A stretch of DNA of 48,943 bases, from positions 1-48,943 of the forward strand of contig JACUUC010000023.1 in assembly GCA_014859445.1 (NCBI GenBank), in the 5' to 3' direction. The notes below the pieces were generated by a model. It saw nothing but the letters and a program-made list of their open reading frames with translations, searched no databases and was not told the origin of the DNA. Positions 10,348 to 18,897 of this stretch are shown piece by piece. The stretch is from Bacterioplanes sp. (GTDB lineage Bacteria > Pseudomonadota > Gammaproteobacteria > Pseudomonadales > Oceanobacteraceae). The stretch's first letter is position 1. Every line of letters starts with the position of its first letter. The position numbers were made by a program, and so were the translations under genes.

Positions 10348-11544
10348 ATGACACAGCGACTCGATTCGCAGGCAAACGCGACAAGCGCCCCCATTCCTGG
10401 TCGGCGCTTGTCGCTTTTTTATGCCTTGTACTTTGCCTTATTAGGTTGTATCGCCCCATTTTGGGGGTTGTATTTGCAGCACCGTGAGTTTTCACCCGAG
10501 CATATCGGTTGGCTGATGGCCATTATGGCGTTGGTGCGCATTGTGGCGCCGAATGTTTGGGCAACTTGGGCGACGCATTTTTCCTCTGCACTGACGTTAA
10601 TCCGCTGGGCGGGCTTTTGCACATTGGCTTGCTTTAGTGCCATTGCCTGGCTGCATGGCTTTTTAGGAATGGCGTTGGTGATGGTGGGCTTTGGTTTTTT
10701 TTGGTCGGCGTTGTTGCCTCAGTACGAAACCTTAACCTTGCAAGCGGTTGGGCGTCAGCTGGATCGTTACGGTCGGATTCGGGTTTGGGGTTCGATTGGT
10801 TTTATTGTTGCCGTGATTGCACTTGGTTGGTTGTTCGATCACGTCAGTATTGCCTGGTTGCCTTGGGTTATGTGGCTCATCATCTTGGGTGTATGGTTGA
10901 GCGGCTGGACCTTGACCGACCATTCCACCACAGAAGAACGTGCTCAGCGGCGTTTGCCGATCACACCGTTGCGTTGGAATCGCGTATTTGCCTGTTTTAT
11001 TGTGATGACGCTGTTGTTGCAGGTCAGCTTTGGTCCTTACTACACCTTTTTTAGCATTTACTTGTCGTCGTTGGATTACCCCAGTTGGTCGATTGGCTGG
11101 TTGTGGGCTTTGGGGGTGTTGGCTGAGGTGCTGTTGTTTTGGCGTTTTCAGCGCATCAGTCATTGGCTGTCGTGGCGTTCATGGCTGCTGGTGTGTTTGC
11201 TGCTGACTGCGTTACGCTGGTGGTTAATTGCTGGTTGGGCCGAATCGTTGTCTTGGTTGATTCTCGCTCAGTTAGTGCATGCGTTTAGCTTTGCAGCTAT
11301 GCATGTGCTGGCTATGCAGTTTATTCAAGGACATTTGCCCGCGGCTCAGCAACTCAAAGGTCAGGCTTATTATTCTGGCTTGGGGTTCGGGTTAGGCAGT
11401 GCGCTGGGGGCCTGGGGGAGTGGAACCTTATGGCAGGTGATTGGGGCAGAAAGTACTTTCCAGCTTGCAGCAATTATTGCCATACTGGCAGGGCTGGTGG
11501 CTTGGTTTGGGCTACCGCGTGATGCACAAACAGATAATAAATAG
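10348..11544 (+). CDS. MFS transporter, phenylpropionate-permease-like
   Basis: The 398-residue protein has about 12 hydrophobic segments and no signal peptide, as in the major facilitator superfamily. FYALYFALLGCIAPFWGLYLQHR at the N-terminus and GRIRVWGSIGFIVAVIALGWL near residue 135 fit the subgroup annotated as 3-phenylpropionate/HcaT-like carriers. An MFS gene directly after aroC is also remembered from Pseudomonas. Substrate unknown. The 6-base gap to aroC suggests co-transcription. Confidence 0.85.
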   Translation: MTQRLDSQANATSAPIPGRRLSLFYALYFALLGCIAPFWGLYLQHREFSPEHIGWLMAIMALVRIVAPNVWATWATHFSSALTLIRWAGFCTLACFSAIAWLHGFLGMALVMVGFGFFWSALLPQYETLTLQAVGRQLDRYGRIRVWGSIGFIVAVIALGWLFDHVSIAWLPWVMWLIILGVWLSGWTLTDHSTTEERAQRRLPITPLRWNRVFACFIVMTLLLQVSFGPYYTFFSIYLSSLDYPSWSIGWLWALGVLAEVLLFWRFQRISHWLSWRSWLLVCLLLTALRWWLIAGWAESLSWLILAQLVHAFSFAAMHVLAMQFIQGHLPAAQQLKGQAYYSGLGFGLGSALGAWGSGTLWQVIGAESTFQLAAIIAILAGLVAWFGLPRDAQTDNK

Positions 11545-11565
11545 ATGATGTAAGGGTGAGCTGCT

Positions 11566-11820
11566 ATGAAAATCAATGTCACATTCGATTTAACACCAGA
11601 AGAGTTGCGCCGTGCCATGGGCTTGCCAGACGTACAAGCATGGCAGCAAGAAGTATTCAGTCAGATGCTGGCCAAGATGCAGGCGGGTGAAGAGGGTTAT
11701 GATCCGATGGCGCTGTATCAGCCGTTGATGAAAGAAGGTATGAATACGATGGGACAGTTTCAAAATATGCTGTTTGGACTGATGTCAGGAGCGACAAATA
11801 CTTCAACTAAGCAGGACTAA
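11566..11820 (+). CDS. DUF6489-like small protein
   Basis: This 84-residue cytosolic protein begins MKINVTFDLTPEELRRAMGLPDVQ, where a short beta strand is followed by a helix that reads like a small conserved domain. The remainder is amphipathic helix with many Met and Gln. I associate the TPEE...MGLPDVQ pattern with DUF6489, a family of unknown function in marine gammaproteobacteria. The start has GGGTGAG upstream. It sits 21 bases after the MFS gene and 3 bases before the next gene. Confidence 0.68.
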   Translation: MKINVTFDLTPEELRRAMGLPDVQAWQQEVFSQMLAKMQAGEEGYDPMALYQPLMKEGMNTMGQFQNMLFGLMSGATNTSTKQD

Positions 11821-11823
11821 TAA

Positions 11824-12261
11824 GTGATTGTCGATAGTCAGAGTGGCATGCTTGCTCGACGGTTTTGGTTAGTGCCATTACTGATCGTGTCGTTGTTGCT
11901 TCCATGGTGTGTAATGGCGTGTGAGCAGGTGTCCGCGACGTTGCCCGAACATCGGGCCGTACAAGACTCTGTTCTGCCATGTCATGCTAAGGTGTTAGCA
12001 GAATCGGCGGATACGGTTGATTCTGCGCGTTACGATCATTCATACGGTCATTCATACGAGCATGCAACCTGCATCGGCTGTGCACTGGATGCATGGGTCG
12101 TGTTGTTAGAGTTGCATGAAAAAACGTCGTGGATCAGTATTTACTATTGGTCGAATCCGTTGTTGTCTCCCGTGATTGACCGCGTTGTGCATTTAGCACA
12201 ACCGCCTCCTTTGTTGTTGCATACGACTTTGTTTTGGCAGGGTGTATTGCTGCTGATTTGA
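11824..12261 (+). CDS. Small Cys/His-rich membrane-anchored protein, unknown
   Basis: The start used is a GTG at 11824; an ATG at 11848 is the alternative. Up to 145 residues. A hydrophobic segment (about residues 15-32) could be a signal or anchor. After it come CHAK, a His-rich stretch (YDHSYGHSYEHATC) and a CIGC pair, which together could bind a soft metal. A second hydrophobic segment is near residue 125-145. DUF2946-type proteins near copper genes have a similar Cys-x2-Cys and His make-up, but I cannot confirm membership. It stands directly before cusB, so a metal-related role is inferred from context. Confidence 0.6.
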   Translation: MIVDSQSGMLARRFWLVPLLIVSLLLPWCVMACEQVSATLPEHRAVQDSVLPCHAKVLAESADTVDSARYDHSYGHSYEHATCIGCALDAWVVLLELHEKTSWISIYYWSNPLLSPVIDRVVHLAQPPPLLLHTTLFWQGVLLLI

Positions 12262-12332
12262 AATGCTTTGCTATTCGATGTTTTGAATGTGCTTAGGCAC
12301 AGGCGAATGTATCTGATTGCAAAGGTGATTTT

Positions 12333-14192
12333 ATGTTTTCTCGTTTATTTCGTGTTCCTTCGGCGGGAGTAATGACTGCGGTTGTTGCTTGCACTGGCCT
12401 GTTTTTCGTTAGTTATGCTGGGCAGGCACAGTCGCACGCCTCTCATTCCTCTCATTCTTCATCGCTTATCGATGAACGAATGAACAAAGATGCGCATGGC
12501 GTGACGGCAGTGCAGTTATATACCTGCGCCATGCACCCTCATGTTCGTAGCTCTAATTCGAATGATCGTTGCCCGATTTGTGGTATGGCGCTGATTCCGG
12601 TTGAGCAGGATGATGATGCCCTACCAGGTAGCGATGATGCCGTGATTCGCCTTAGCCCCAGAGCCAATGCGTTATTGCAACCGGAGCTGACCCCAGTTCG
12701 TCGGCAGCAGGCCACAGCCAGTCTGTCGTTGGTGGGACAACTGGCAGCAGATCAGAGTCAGCTTAAAACCATCAGTGCGTGGGCGTCAGGCAGGATTGAG
12801 CGGTTGTTCATCGACAGAGCAGCGATAGACGTTGCGATGGGAAAGCCTCTGGTTGAGCTGTTCAGCCCGGAGTTGGTGGTCGTTCAGCAAGAGTTAATTC
12901 AGGCGAAGCATCTTGCATCAAATCGAGGTCGTTCTGCTATTGATGCTTCTTCATCAAAAGCGATGTTGGATTCTGCGTATCGCCGATTACGTTTGTTTGG
13001 CGTGCCGAGTGAACAAATCGAGGCCATTTTACACAGTGAAAAACTACAAGATACGATTACGATCAGTGCGCCGGTTTCAGGTCGAGTGATGGAGAAACTG
13101 GTTAATGCAGGAGACTATGTCAGTCTTGGCCAGCCACTTTTCACCGTTCTTAATTTGGACACGCTCTGGCTGGAGCTGGAGGCGTTTGAACATCAGTTGC
13201 CGTTGATACAGCCAGGCCAGCGTATTGAGGTCGAACTGCTGGCTCTGCCAGACGAACGGCTTGAAACCGAAGTGCTGCTGCTGGAGCCGGTGGTGGATGC
13301 CAGTCGGCGTACGGTTCGGGTCCGGGCCTTGCTGCAGAATCCCGATGGTCGCTTGAAACCGGGCATGCTGGCCCGGGCCCAGCTAAAAAGCACCCAGGAT
13401 GATGTTCTGTTAATCCCAGTGTCGGCCGCTTTACTGACCGGCGAGCGGGCCCTGGTGTATATGAAGCTGGATGACGAACGCCCGACTTACGTCGGTCGTG
13501 AGGTCCGTTTAGGCCGGCGCTTTGGTAACGATTACGAAGTGCTGTCCGGTTTGGATGAGCATGCGCTGGTGGTAAGCAAAGGTGCGATGCGGCTTGATAG
13601 TGAACTGCAAATCCGCGGCCTGTCCAGCATGATGGCGGCAGCGGATGAAGGCGGGAATCCTCATGCTCATCACCATGGCACTCATGCCGGCGAGCCGCGC
13701 ACCGAAGATTCAACCACCAGTTCCCGTAGCCGTCAGCTGGTCACTGAATTTCAGCTAAAACCTGACGATGAACAGGCGCTGCTGCTAAGCTACCGCCAGC
13801 TGTATCAGGCACTCACTGACGATGATTTAGCCGGCTGGCAGCAGGGCGCTGCTGATTTTCACCGGGCTGTCGCTGCCATTGATTGGCCAAAGGCTCTGGA
13901 AGCTGAGGTGCAGGCGATGCAGCAGGGTAAAGGCCATAGTCATCATATTGGCTCTTTAGAGCAGGCGCGCGAGCTGTACTACTCTCAGGTGCAGGCGCTA
14001 CTAACACTGACAGAGCAGGGTGTGCTGGCCGACGGCTGGTACCGAGCCTACTGCCCGATGGCCCGTGGCGGCAAGGGTGCGACTTGGTTGCAGCCTCAGG
14101 GTCATGTGCTCAACCCATACTATGGTGCCATGATGCTGCGCTGTGGCGATATTCAACAGCAGTTTGCCAAGGAGGAGCAGCATGCACACTGA
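12333..14192 (+). CDS. cusB: Cu/Ag efflux periplasmic adaptor CusB
   Basis: The 619-residue membrane fusion protein links an RND pump to an outer-membrane channel. A signal peptide comes first, then a heavy-metal-binding domain at residues 63-91: YTCAMHPH with Cys65 and His68, followed by CPICGM with Cys80 and Cys83. The lipoyl/beta-barrel core follows (LVGQLAADQSQL; SAPVSGRVMEKLVNAGDYV). Near residue 445 is a His-rich linker (HAHHHGTHAG), and residues about 465-612 resemble the DUF3347 domain. Leucine codon use shifts inside the gene near 13150 from mixed TTG/TTA/CTT/CTG to mainly CTG. The last 11 bases overlap cusA. Confidence 0.9.
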   Translation: MFSRLFRVPSAGVMTAVVACTGLFFVSYAGQAQSHASHSSHSSSLIDERMNKDAHGVTAVQLYTCAMHPHVRSSNSNDRCPICGMALIPVEQDDDALPGSDDAVIRLSPRANALLQPELTPVRRQQATASLSLVGQLAADQSQLKTISAWASGRIERLFIDRAAIDVAMGKPLVELFSPELVVVQQELIQAKHLASNRGRSAIDASSSKAMLDSAYRRLRLFGVPSEQIEAILHSEKLQDTITISAPVSGRVMEKLVNAGDYVSLGQPLFTVLNLDTLWLELEAFEHQLPLIQPGQRIEVELLALPDERLETEVLLLEPVVDASRRTVRVRALLQNPDGRLKPGMLARAQLKSTQDDVLLIPVSAALLTGERALVYMKLDDERPTYVGREVRLGRRFGNDYEVLSGLDEHALVVSKGAMRLDSELQIRGLSSMMAAADEGGNPHAHHHGTHAGEPRTEDSTTSSRSRQLVTEFQLKPDDEQALLLSYRQLYQALTDDDLAGWQQGAADFHRAVAAIDWPKALEAEVQAMQQGKGHSHHIGSLEQARELYYSQVQALLTLTEQGVLADGWYRAYCPMARGGKGATWLQPQGHVLNPYYGAMMLRCGDIQQQFAKEEQHAH

Positions 14193-17100
14193 TACGAGCT
14201 CAGTTAAGCGTTCCCCTTGGTTTGATCGCCTGATGCAAAGCTGCCTGCAGCAAAAGTTGCTGGTGCTGCTGGTGGCTGGTCTCTTGCTGATGGCTGGTGT
14301 TGCTTATGCACCCTTTGGCTGGAAAACCGGCATGCCACTGGAACCGGTCGCGGTGGATGCCATCCCGAACCTCGGTGAAAATCAGCAAATCGTCTTTACC
14401 GATTGGCCAGGCCGCTCGCCGCAGGATGTGGAAGATCAAATCAGTTACCCATTGAGTGTGGCGCTGATGGGCGTTCCCGGCGTGAAGGATGTGCGCTCCT
14501 TGTCGATGTTTAGTTTTTCCAGCATCGCAGTGATTTTTGACGACAGCGTGGAGTTTTACTGGTCGCGTACCCGCTTGCTGGAAAAGCTGGCCAGTCTGCC
14601 ACCCGATGCCTTGCCGGATGGGGTACAGCCCACGCTAGGGCCGGATGCAACCGCACTGGGGCAGGTGTATCTCTACACCTTAGAAGGGCGGGATCCTGCT
14701 GGCAACACCACCGGAGGCTGGGATCTGGATGAACTGCGCAGCGTGCAGGATTGGTACCTCAGAACCGGCTTGCTGGCAGCCGAAGGCATCAGTGAAGTGG
14801 CTTCGATTGGCGGCTATCAGCGAGAATATCAGGTGGAGGTGGACCCCGATCTACTGCGCATGCATTGGGTAACTCTGTCGCAAGTGACTTCGGCGGTGAT
14901 GGCAGCCAATCTGGATGTCAGTGCAGGCAGCCGGGAGCTGAATGGGGTTGAGTACCTGATCCGGGGCGTCGGTTTTGTCAAACAGCTAAGCGATATCGAG
15001 CAGGCCGTGGTGCGGTTGGCACCAGACAACACCCCGATCCGGGTTGCCGATGTGGCCCGGGTGCAATTTGGACCGGCTGAACGGCGCGGGGCGCTGGATG
15101 TTAATGGAGCCGAGGCCGTCGGCGGTGTGGTCACGGTACGTGAGGGCTACAACCCGCGTCAGGCCATAGCCAATGTGAAGCGTCGTCTTGACGAGGTGCA
15201 GAGCGGCTTACCGGCCAAGGCGGTGATTGACTGGCAGCAGGTGACTGCAGCTGAAGTCGATGCCTTTGCCCACGATTGGCAATTGCTTGCCTGGCAGGGG
15301 CGGGATCCGGCCGTGCAAGCCGACTGGCTGGGTTTTTTACGGGCCCAGCCAGCCGATAGCTGGCCCAGCTGGTTGACCCTAAGCCAACTGACGGTGGTGC
15401 CTTTTTACGATCGCAGTGAACTGATTGATGAAACCCTGGGCACCTTGCAGGATGCGCTCAGTCAGCAATTGCTGGTGACGGTGGTGGTGGTGCTGGCCTT
15501 GCTGCTGCACTTTCGGGCGGCGTTGGCGGTGAGTCTGATGTTGCCGATGGCGGTGCTGCTGAGCTTTATTGCTATGAAATGGCTGGCGGTCGATGCCAAC
15601 ATCGTCGCGCTGGCGGGCATTGCCATTGCCATTGGTACCATTGTCGATATGGGCATTATTGTCAGTGAAAACCTGCTAAGGCAGCGCCAGCAGCAACCGG
15701 ATTTAACCGCCATCGCTGCGGTCAGGCGGGCTGGGCACGAGGTCGGCCCGGCCATTGTAACGGCCATCAGCACCACGGTGATCAGCTTTTTACCGGTCTT
15801 TACCATGACCGGTGCCGAGGGCAAGTTGTTCGGGCCTTTGGCTTACACCAAAACCTTTGTGCTGTTATCGGCGGCGTTGCTTGCATTAACAGTGCTGCCG
15901 GTCATGCTGGCCTTGCTGTTTCGCTGGCGGAAAGCCGATGCCTGGCAGGCCTGGCAGCAGCATCTGCTCAGCAGTGCGCGCTGGTGGCTGTTGGCGGCTT
16001 TTGTGCTGCTGGCTATCTGGTTTGGCTCCGGGCTGCTTTGGTTGGCCAGTCTGTTTTATGCTGCGGTGTTGCTCTGGTCCGGTTATCGGGCAAGTATCTG
16101 GAAAAAGTTGCAGCCGTTCCCGCTTTGTCAACGCATCGAACGAAGGCTGCGCGTTTTTGGCCAGCGCTATTCGCTACCGGCAGCTCTGGTATGGCGGCTT
16201 GGCCATGGTCTGCTGGTGATCCTGGTGCTGCTGGCGGCGGTCACTTTGCTCAGTCAGGTCTGGCTGCCACTCGGGCCTTTGGCCGGTAGCCTGGCCAACT
16301 GGGGCTTTGTCACCCTGTTGCTGGCAGGGGTGCTGGGCTTTTTTATGCTGTTTTTGTGGGGCTACCCTGTGCTGCTAGCCGCATTTTTGCGGCTGAAATG
16401 GCTGTTCTTAGCCTTGCCTGTGCTGGTGATAGGCTTTGGCCTGACGGTCTGGCTGGGCGCGCAGCAGACGCTGGGCTGGTTGCCCAGCCATTGGCAGCAC
16501 AGCGAGCGTTGGCCCTCGTCTTTGTATCACAAACTGACCCATCGATACCCCGGCCTTGGCCGCGAATTTATGCCAGCTCTGGATGAAGGGGCTTTTTTGC
16601 TGATGCCAAGCTTGATGCCGCATGCCTCCATTGGCGAAGCGCTGGCGGTGTTGCAGCAGCAAGATGCAGCCATTGCAGCCATTCCGGAAGTGCGTTCCGT
16701 GGTCGGTAAAATTGGCCGGGCTGAAACCGCCCTGGATCCGGCCCCTCTTGGCATGATTGAAACGGTGATCCAGTACCACAGCGAGTTCAAAACCGATGCT
16801 GCGGGTAGGCGGCTGGCATTTCGTTACGACTACGATGCCGGCGACTTCGTGCGTGATAACCAAGGCGAGCTGATTGAAGACCCGCGAGGCCGGCCCTACC
16901 GGCAATGGCGGGAGCATATAAAGTCGCCGGATGATATCTGGCAAGAGATCGTGCGGGCTGCCCAGCTGCCGGGCGTGACCTCAGCACCTAAGTTGCAGCC
17001 GATTGAAACCCGCTTGCTGATGCTGCAAACCGGCATGCGGGCGGCGATGGGGGTGAAATTATCGGCGCCGGATCTGGCGACACTGGATCAATTGGCCCTT

Positions 17101-18225
17101 GAGCTGGAACAATTGCTGCGCCAGGCCCCCGGCGTACAAGCCGCTTCGGTCAGTGCCGAGCGCATTGTGGGTCAGCCTTACCTGGAGATCCACCCAGATC
17201 GCGCTACCATAGCCCGCTACGGTGTCAGTATGCAGCAGGTGCAGCAGGCCATTGCGACGGCCATAGGCGGCATGGAGGTTGGCCGTACTGTGGAAGGGCG
17301 TGAACGCTATGGCATCACGGTGCGCTACCAGCGAGAGCGTCGCGACAGTCTGGAGCAACTGGCTGAGGTGCTGATTGATACCGCATCCGGCTATCCGGTG
17401 CCTTTAACCCAGCTGGCGGAGATTCGCTACCAGCGCGGCCCGCAGATGATCCGCTCGGAAAATACCTTTTTAACCGCTTATGTCACCTTTGGCAGCTTAA
17501 GCGGCTGGGCTGAAGTCGATGTGGTGGATGAAGTCGCTGCCTATCTGGATGCAGCCATTGCCAGCGGCGACTGGCAGCTGCCGGCCGGTGCCAGTTACAG
17601 TTTTGCCGGCAGCTTCGAGCATCAGCAGCGCGCCAGCCAAACCTTGCAATGGGTGGTGCCGTTATCGCTGGTGCTGATTTTTATGCTGCTGTATTTGCAG
17701 TTTAAGCGGGTTAGTACCGCGCTGATGATTTTCAGCAGCATCGCCGTGGCCTGGTCTGGCGGCTTTATCATGCTGGATTTGTTCGCCCAGCCCTGGTTCT
17801 TAAACATCGACTGGTTCGATACCAATCTGCGGTCTTTGTTTCAGCTGCAAAGCTATCACCTGAGCATCGCGGTCTGGGTTGGCTTTCTGGCGCTGTTTGG
17901 CATCGCGGTTGATGATGGGGTGGTGATGGCCACTTACCTGAAGCAGCAGTTTAGTGCGGCTAAACCGCAAAGTCGCAGTGAGGTGCGGGCTTTAGTCATG
18001 CAGGCTGCACTAAAACGGATCCGACCTTGTCTGATGACTTCGGCTACTACGATGTTAGCTCTGTTGCCGGTCCTCACCGCCACAGGCCGTGGCGCTGACT
18101 TGATGATCCCGATGGCGATCCCGACACTGGGAGGAATGCTCTTTGTGCTGCTGAGTGTCTTTATGGTGCCAGTGTTGTTTGCTATGGTCGAAGAGCGGAG
18201 GTTAGGAAAATACGTAACTACTTAA
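14182..18225 (+). CDS. cusA: Cu/Ag efflux RND pump CusA, extra-large form
   Basis: The start is the ATG at 14182, inside the cusB end, with AAGGAGGAG at 14169-14177. Length is 1347 residues against about 1047 for E. coli CusA. Met808 (FLLMPS), Met858 (APLGMIE) and Met947 (LLMLQTG) fit the three-methionine Cu(I)/Ag(I) site. The first two are 50 residues apart, as in E. coli (M573, M623). GIAIAIGTIVDMG carries the TM4 proton-relay Asp. Extra length lies in a periplasmic insert (about residues 345-400), a 214-residue stretch (581-795) with several hydrophobic segments, a porter insert near 870-915, and a loop before TM10. CTG dominates leucine codons, unlike the flanks. Confidence 0.9.
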   Translation: MHTDTSSVKRSPWFDRLMQSCLQQKLLVLLVAGLLLMAGVAYAPFGWKTGMPLEPVAVDAIPNLGENQQIVFTDWPGRSPQDVEDQISYPLSVALMGVPGVKDVRSLSMFSFSSIAVIFDDSVEFYWSRTRLLEKLASLPPDALPDGVQPTLGPDATALGQVYLYTLEGRDPAGNTTGGWDLDELRSVQDWYLRTGLLAAEGISEVASIGGYQREYQVEVDPDLLRMHWVTLSQVTSAVMAANLDVSAGSRELNGVEYLIRGVGFVKQLSDIEQAVVRLAPDNTPIRVADVARVQFGPAERRGALDVNGAEAVGGVVTVREGYNPRQAIANVKRRLDEVQSGLPAKAVIDWQQVTAAEVDAFAHDWQLLAWQGRDPAVQADWLGFLRAQPADSWPSWLTLSQLTVVPFYDRSELIDETLGTLQDALSQQLLVTVVVVLALLLHFRAALAVSLMLPMAVLLSFIAMKWLAVDANIVALAGIAIAIGTIVDMGIIVSENLLRQRQQQPDLTAIAAVRRAGHEVGPAIVTAISTTVISFLPVFTMTGAEGKLFGPLAYTKTFVLLSAALLALTVLPVMLALLFRWRKADAWQAWQQHLLSSARWWLLAAFVLLAIWFGSGLLWLASLFYAAVLLWSGYRASIWKKLQPFPLCQRIERRLRVFGQRYSLPAALVWRLGHGLLVILVLLAAVTLLSQVWLPLGPLAGSLANWGFVTLLLAGVLGFFMLFLWGYPVLLAAFLRLKWLFLALPVLVIGFGLTVWLGAQQTLGWLPSHWQHSERWPSSLYHKLTHRYPGLGREFMPALDEGAFLLMPSLMPHASIGEALAVLQQQDAAIAAIPEVRSVVGKIGRAETALDPAPLGMIETVIQYHSEFKTDAAGRRLAFRYDYDAGDFVRDNQGELIEDPRGRPYRQWREHIKSPDDIWQEIVRAAQLPGVTSAPKLQPIETRLLMLQTGMRAAMGVKLSAPDLATLDQLALELEQLLRQAPGVQAASVSAERIVGQPYLEIHPDRATIARYGVSMQQVQQAIATAIGGMEVGRTVEGRERYGITVRYQRERRDSLEQLAEVLIDTASGYPVPLTQLAEIRYQRGPQMIRSENTFLTAYVTFGSLSGWAEVDVVDEVAAYLDAAIASGDWQLPAGASYSFAGSFEHQQRASQTLQWVVPLSLVLIFMLLYLQFKRVSTALMIFSSIAVAWSGGFIMLDLFAQPWFLNIDWFDTNLRSLFQLQSYHLSIAVWVGFLALFGIAVDDGVVMATYLKQQFSAAKPQSRSEVRALVMQAALKRIRPCLMTSATTMLALLPVLTATGRGADLMIPMAIPTLGGMLFVLLSVFMVPVLFAMVEERRLGKYVTT

Positions 18226-18425
18226 GCTCTCGATTTTTAAATACTCGACATGAACTTAGAGTTGTTAGAAGCTCTTTTGAGAATAATAGTATGTTGTGAA
18301 TATATTTTGACTAATGTGTTCAAAGAGGCCATGTCAGTAGTCAAAAGTGACAAACTTCGCGTAATTCATACCTTGGTATGATTTTGCAAATGAAAGTGTT
18401 ACTTTTGGTGGCGTATGTCATTTCA
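18226..18425. other. AT-rich gap between cusA and the phaP promoter
   Basis: No coding sequence or convincing intrinsic terminator was seen after cusA. Composition drops sharply to AT-rich here. The gap contains the hyphenated palindrome at 18367-18380, listed separately. Confidence 0.6.
18367..18380. promoter_or_regulatory. Upstream dyad CATACC-TT-GGTATG
   Basis: CATACC and GGTATG are perfect inverted repeats around a TT centre. The core GTATG/CATAC is shared with the palindrome at 18433-18449, whose centre lies about 67 bases downstream. A second operator for the same regulator, acting on phaP, is possible. No regulator gene is nearby. Confidence 0.4.
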
Positions 18426-18454
18426 TTGTCACAGTGTATGGCATACACTAGATT
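18426..18454 (+). promoter_or_regulatory. Predicted phaP sigma-70 promoter
   Basis: TTGTCA at 18426-18431 matches five of six bases of the -35 consensus. A 17-base spacer is followed by TAGATT at 18449-18454, four of six for the -10 box. The phaP ATG is 39 bases downstream of the -10, with AAGGAG at 18480-18485 as ribosome-binding site. The spacer is almost entirely a perfect palindrome. Confidence 0.6.
18433..18449. promoter_or_regulatory. 17-bp palindromic operator in the phaP promoter
   Basis: AGTGTATG-G-CATACACT is a perfect inverted repeat with 8-base arms and a single central G. It fills the -35/-10 spacer of the predicted phaP promoter, so a bound dimer would block RNA polymerase or remodel the spacer. 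Phasin genes are often repressed by a PHA-responsive regulator such as PhaR; identity of the binder here is unknown. Confidence 0.55.
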
Positions 18455-18492
18455 TATCCATTCGGACATTAGACCTTTGAAGGAGCAAGACT

Positions 18493-18882
18493 ATGCAAGA
18501 GAACATTCTGAACGCATTCACTGAGCAAGCCAAAAACATGTACGCACCCATGGCTAAATTCAACTCATTGTTTGTTGAAAACATGGAAAAAATGACCGAT
18601 TTTCAATTGAACGCCATCAAAGCGTACGCGGAAATGGGTCTTGATCAGATGAAGAAAGCATCTGAAATCAAAGATGCTGATTCTGTGCGTACGTTCACAG
18701 CATCACAAGCAGAAGCCGCTACGGCATTGAACAAAAAAATCATGGAAGATGCGAAAGCGTTGTCTGACATGGCAATGGAGTTCAAAACCCAAGTAGAAGG
18801 TCTGGTTGAAGAAGCGCGTGCTACTGCTGCAACGACAGCGACAACCGCCGCTAAAGCAGCGCCGGCTAAGAAAACTGCTTAA
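18493..18882 (+). CDS. phaP: Phasin, PHA granule-associated protein
   Basis: The 129-residue protein is mainly amphipathic helix (MYAPMAKFNSLFVENMEKMTDFQLNAIKAYAEMGLDQ), as in the phasin family. Phasins coat polyhydroxyalkanoate granules and control their size. The tail is an Ala/Thr/Lys-rich segment (ATTATTAAKAAPAKKTA) that resembles nucleoid-binding, histone-like tails seen in some phasins. There is no signal peptide. A strong ribosome-binding site AAGGAG lies 7 bases before the ATG. The PHA synthase gene follows after a terminator-like hairpin, which would let phasin be made in excess. Confidence 0.92.
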   Translation: MQENILNAFTEQAKNMYAPMAKFNSLFVENMEKMTDFQLNAIKAYAEMGLDQMKKASEIKDADSVRTFTASQAEAATALNKKIMEDAKALSDMAMEFKTQVEGLVEEARATAATTATTAAKAAPAKKTA

Positions 18883-18897
18883 TATTTAAGCTGTATT

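Noticed and set aside
12284-12312. Possible promoter with GTGC-TTAG-GCAC dyad before cusB
   Set aside because: TTGAAT is a fair -35, but the -10 is poor and the dyad arms are only 4 bases; does not resemble CueR or CusR sites.
13150-13713. Long minus-strand open frame inside cusB
   Set aside because: It is an antisense shadow of the G+C-rich part of cusB; the product is Pro/Arg/Ala rich with no domain and no start signal.
16408-16944. 178-codon minus-strand frame inside cusA
   Set aside because: Same reason: antisense shadow of a conserved pump gene with no ribosome-binding site or recognisable protein.
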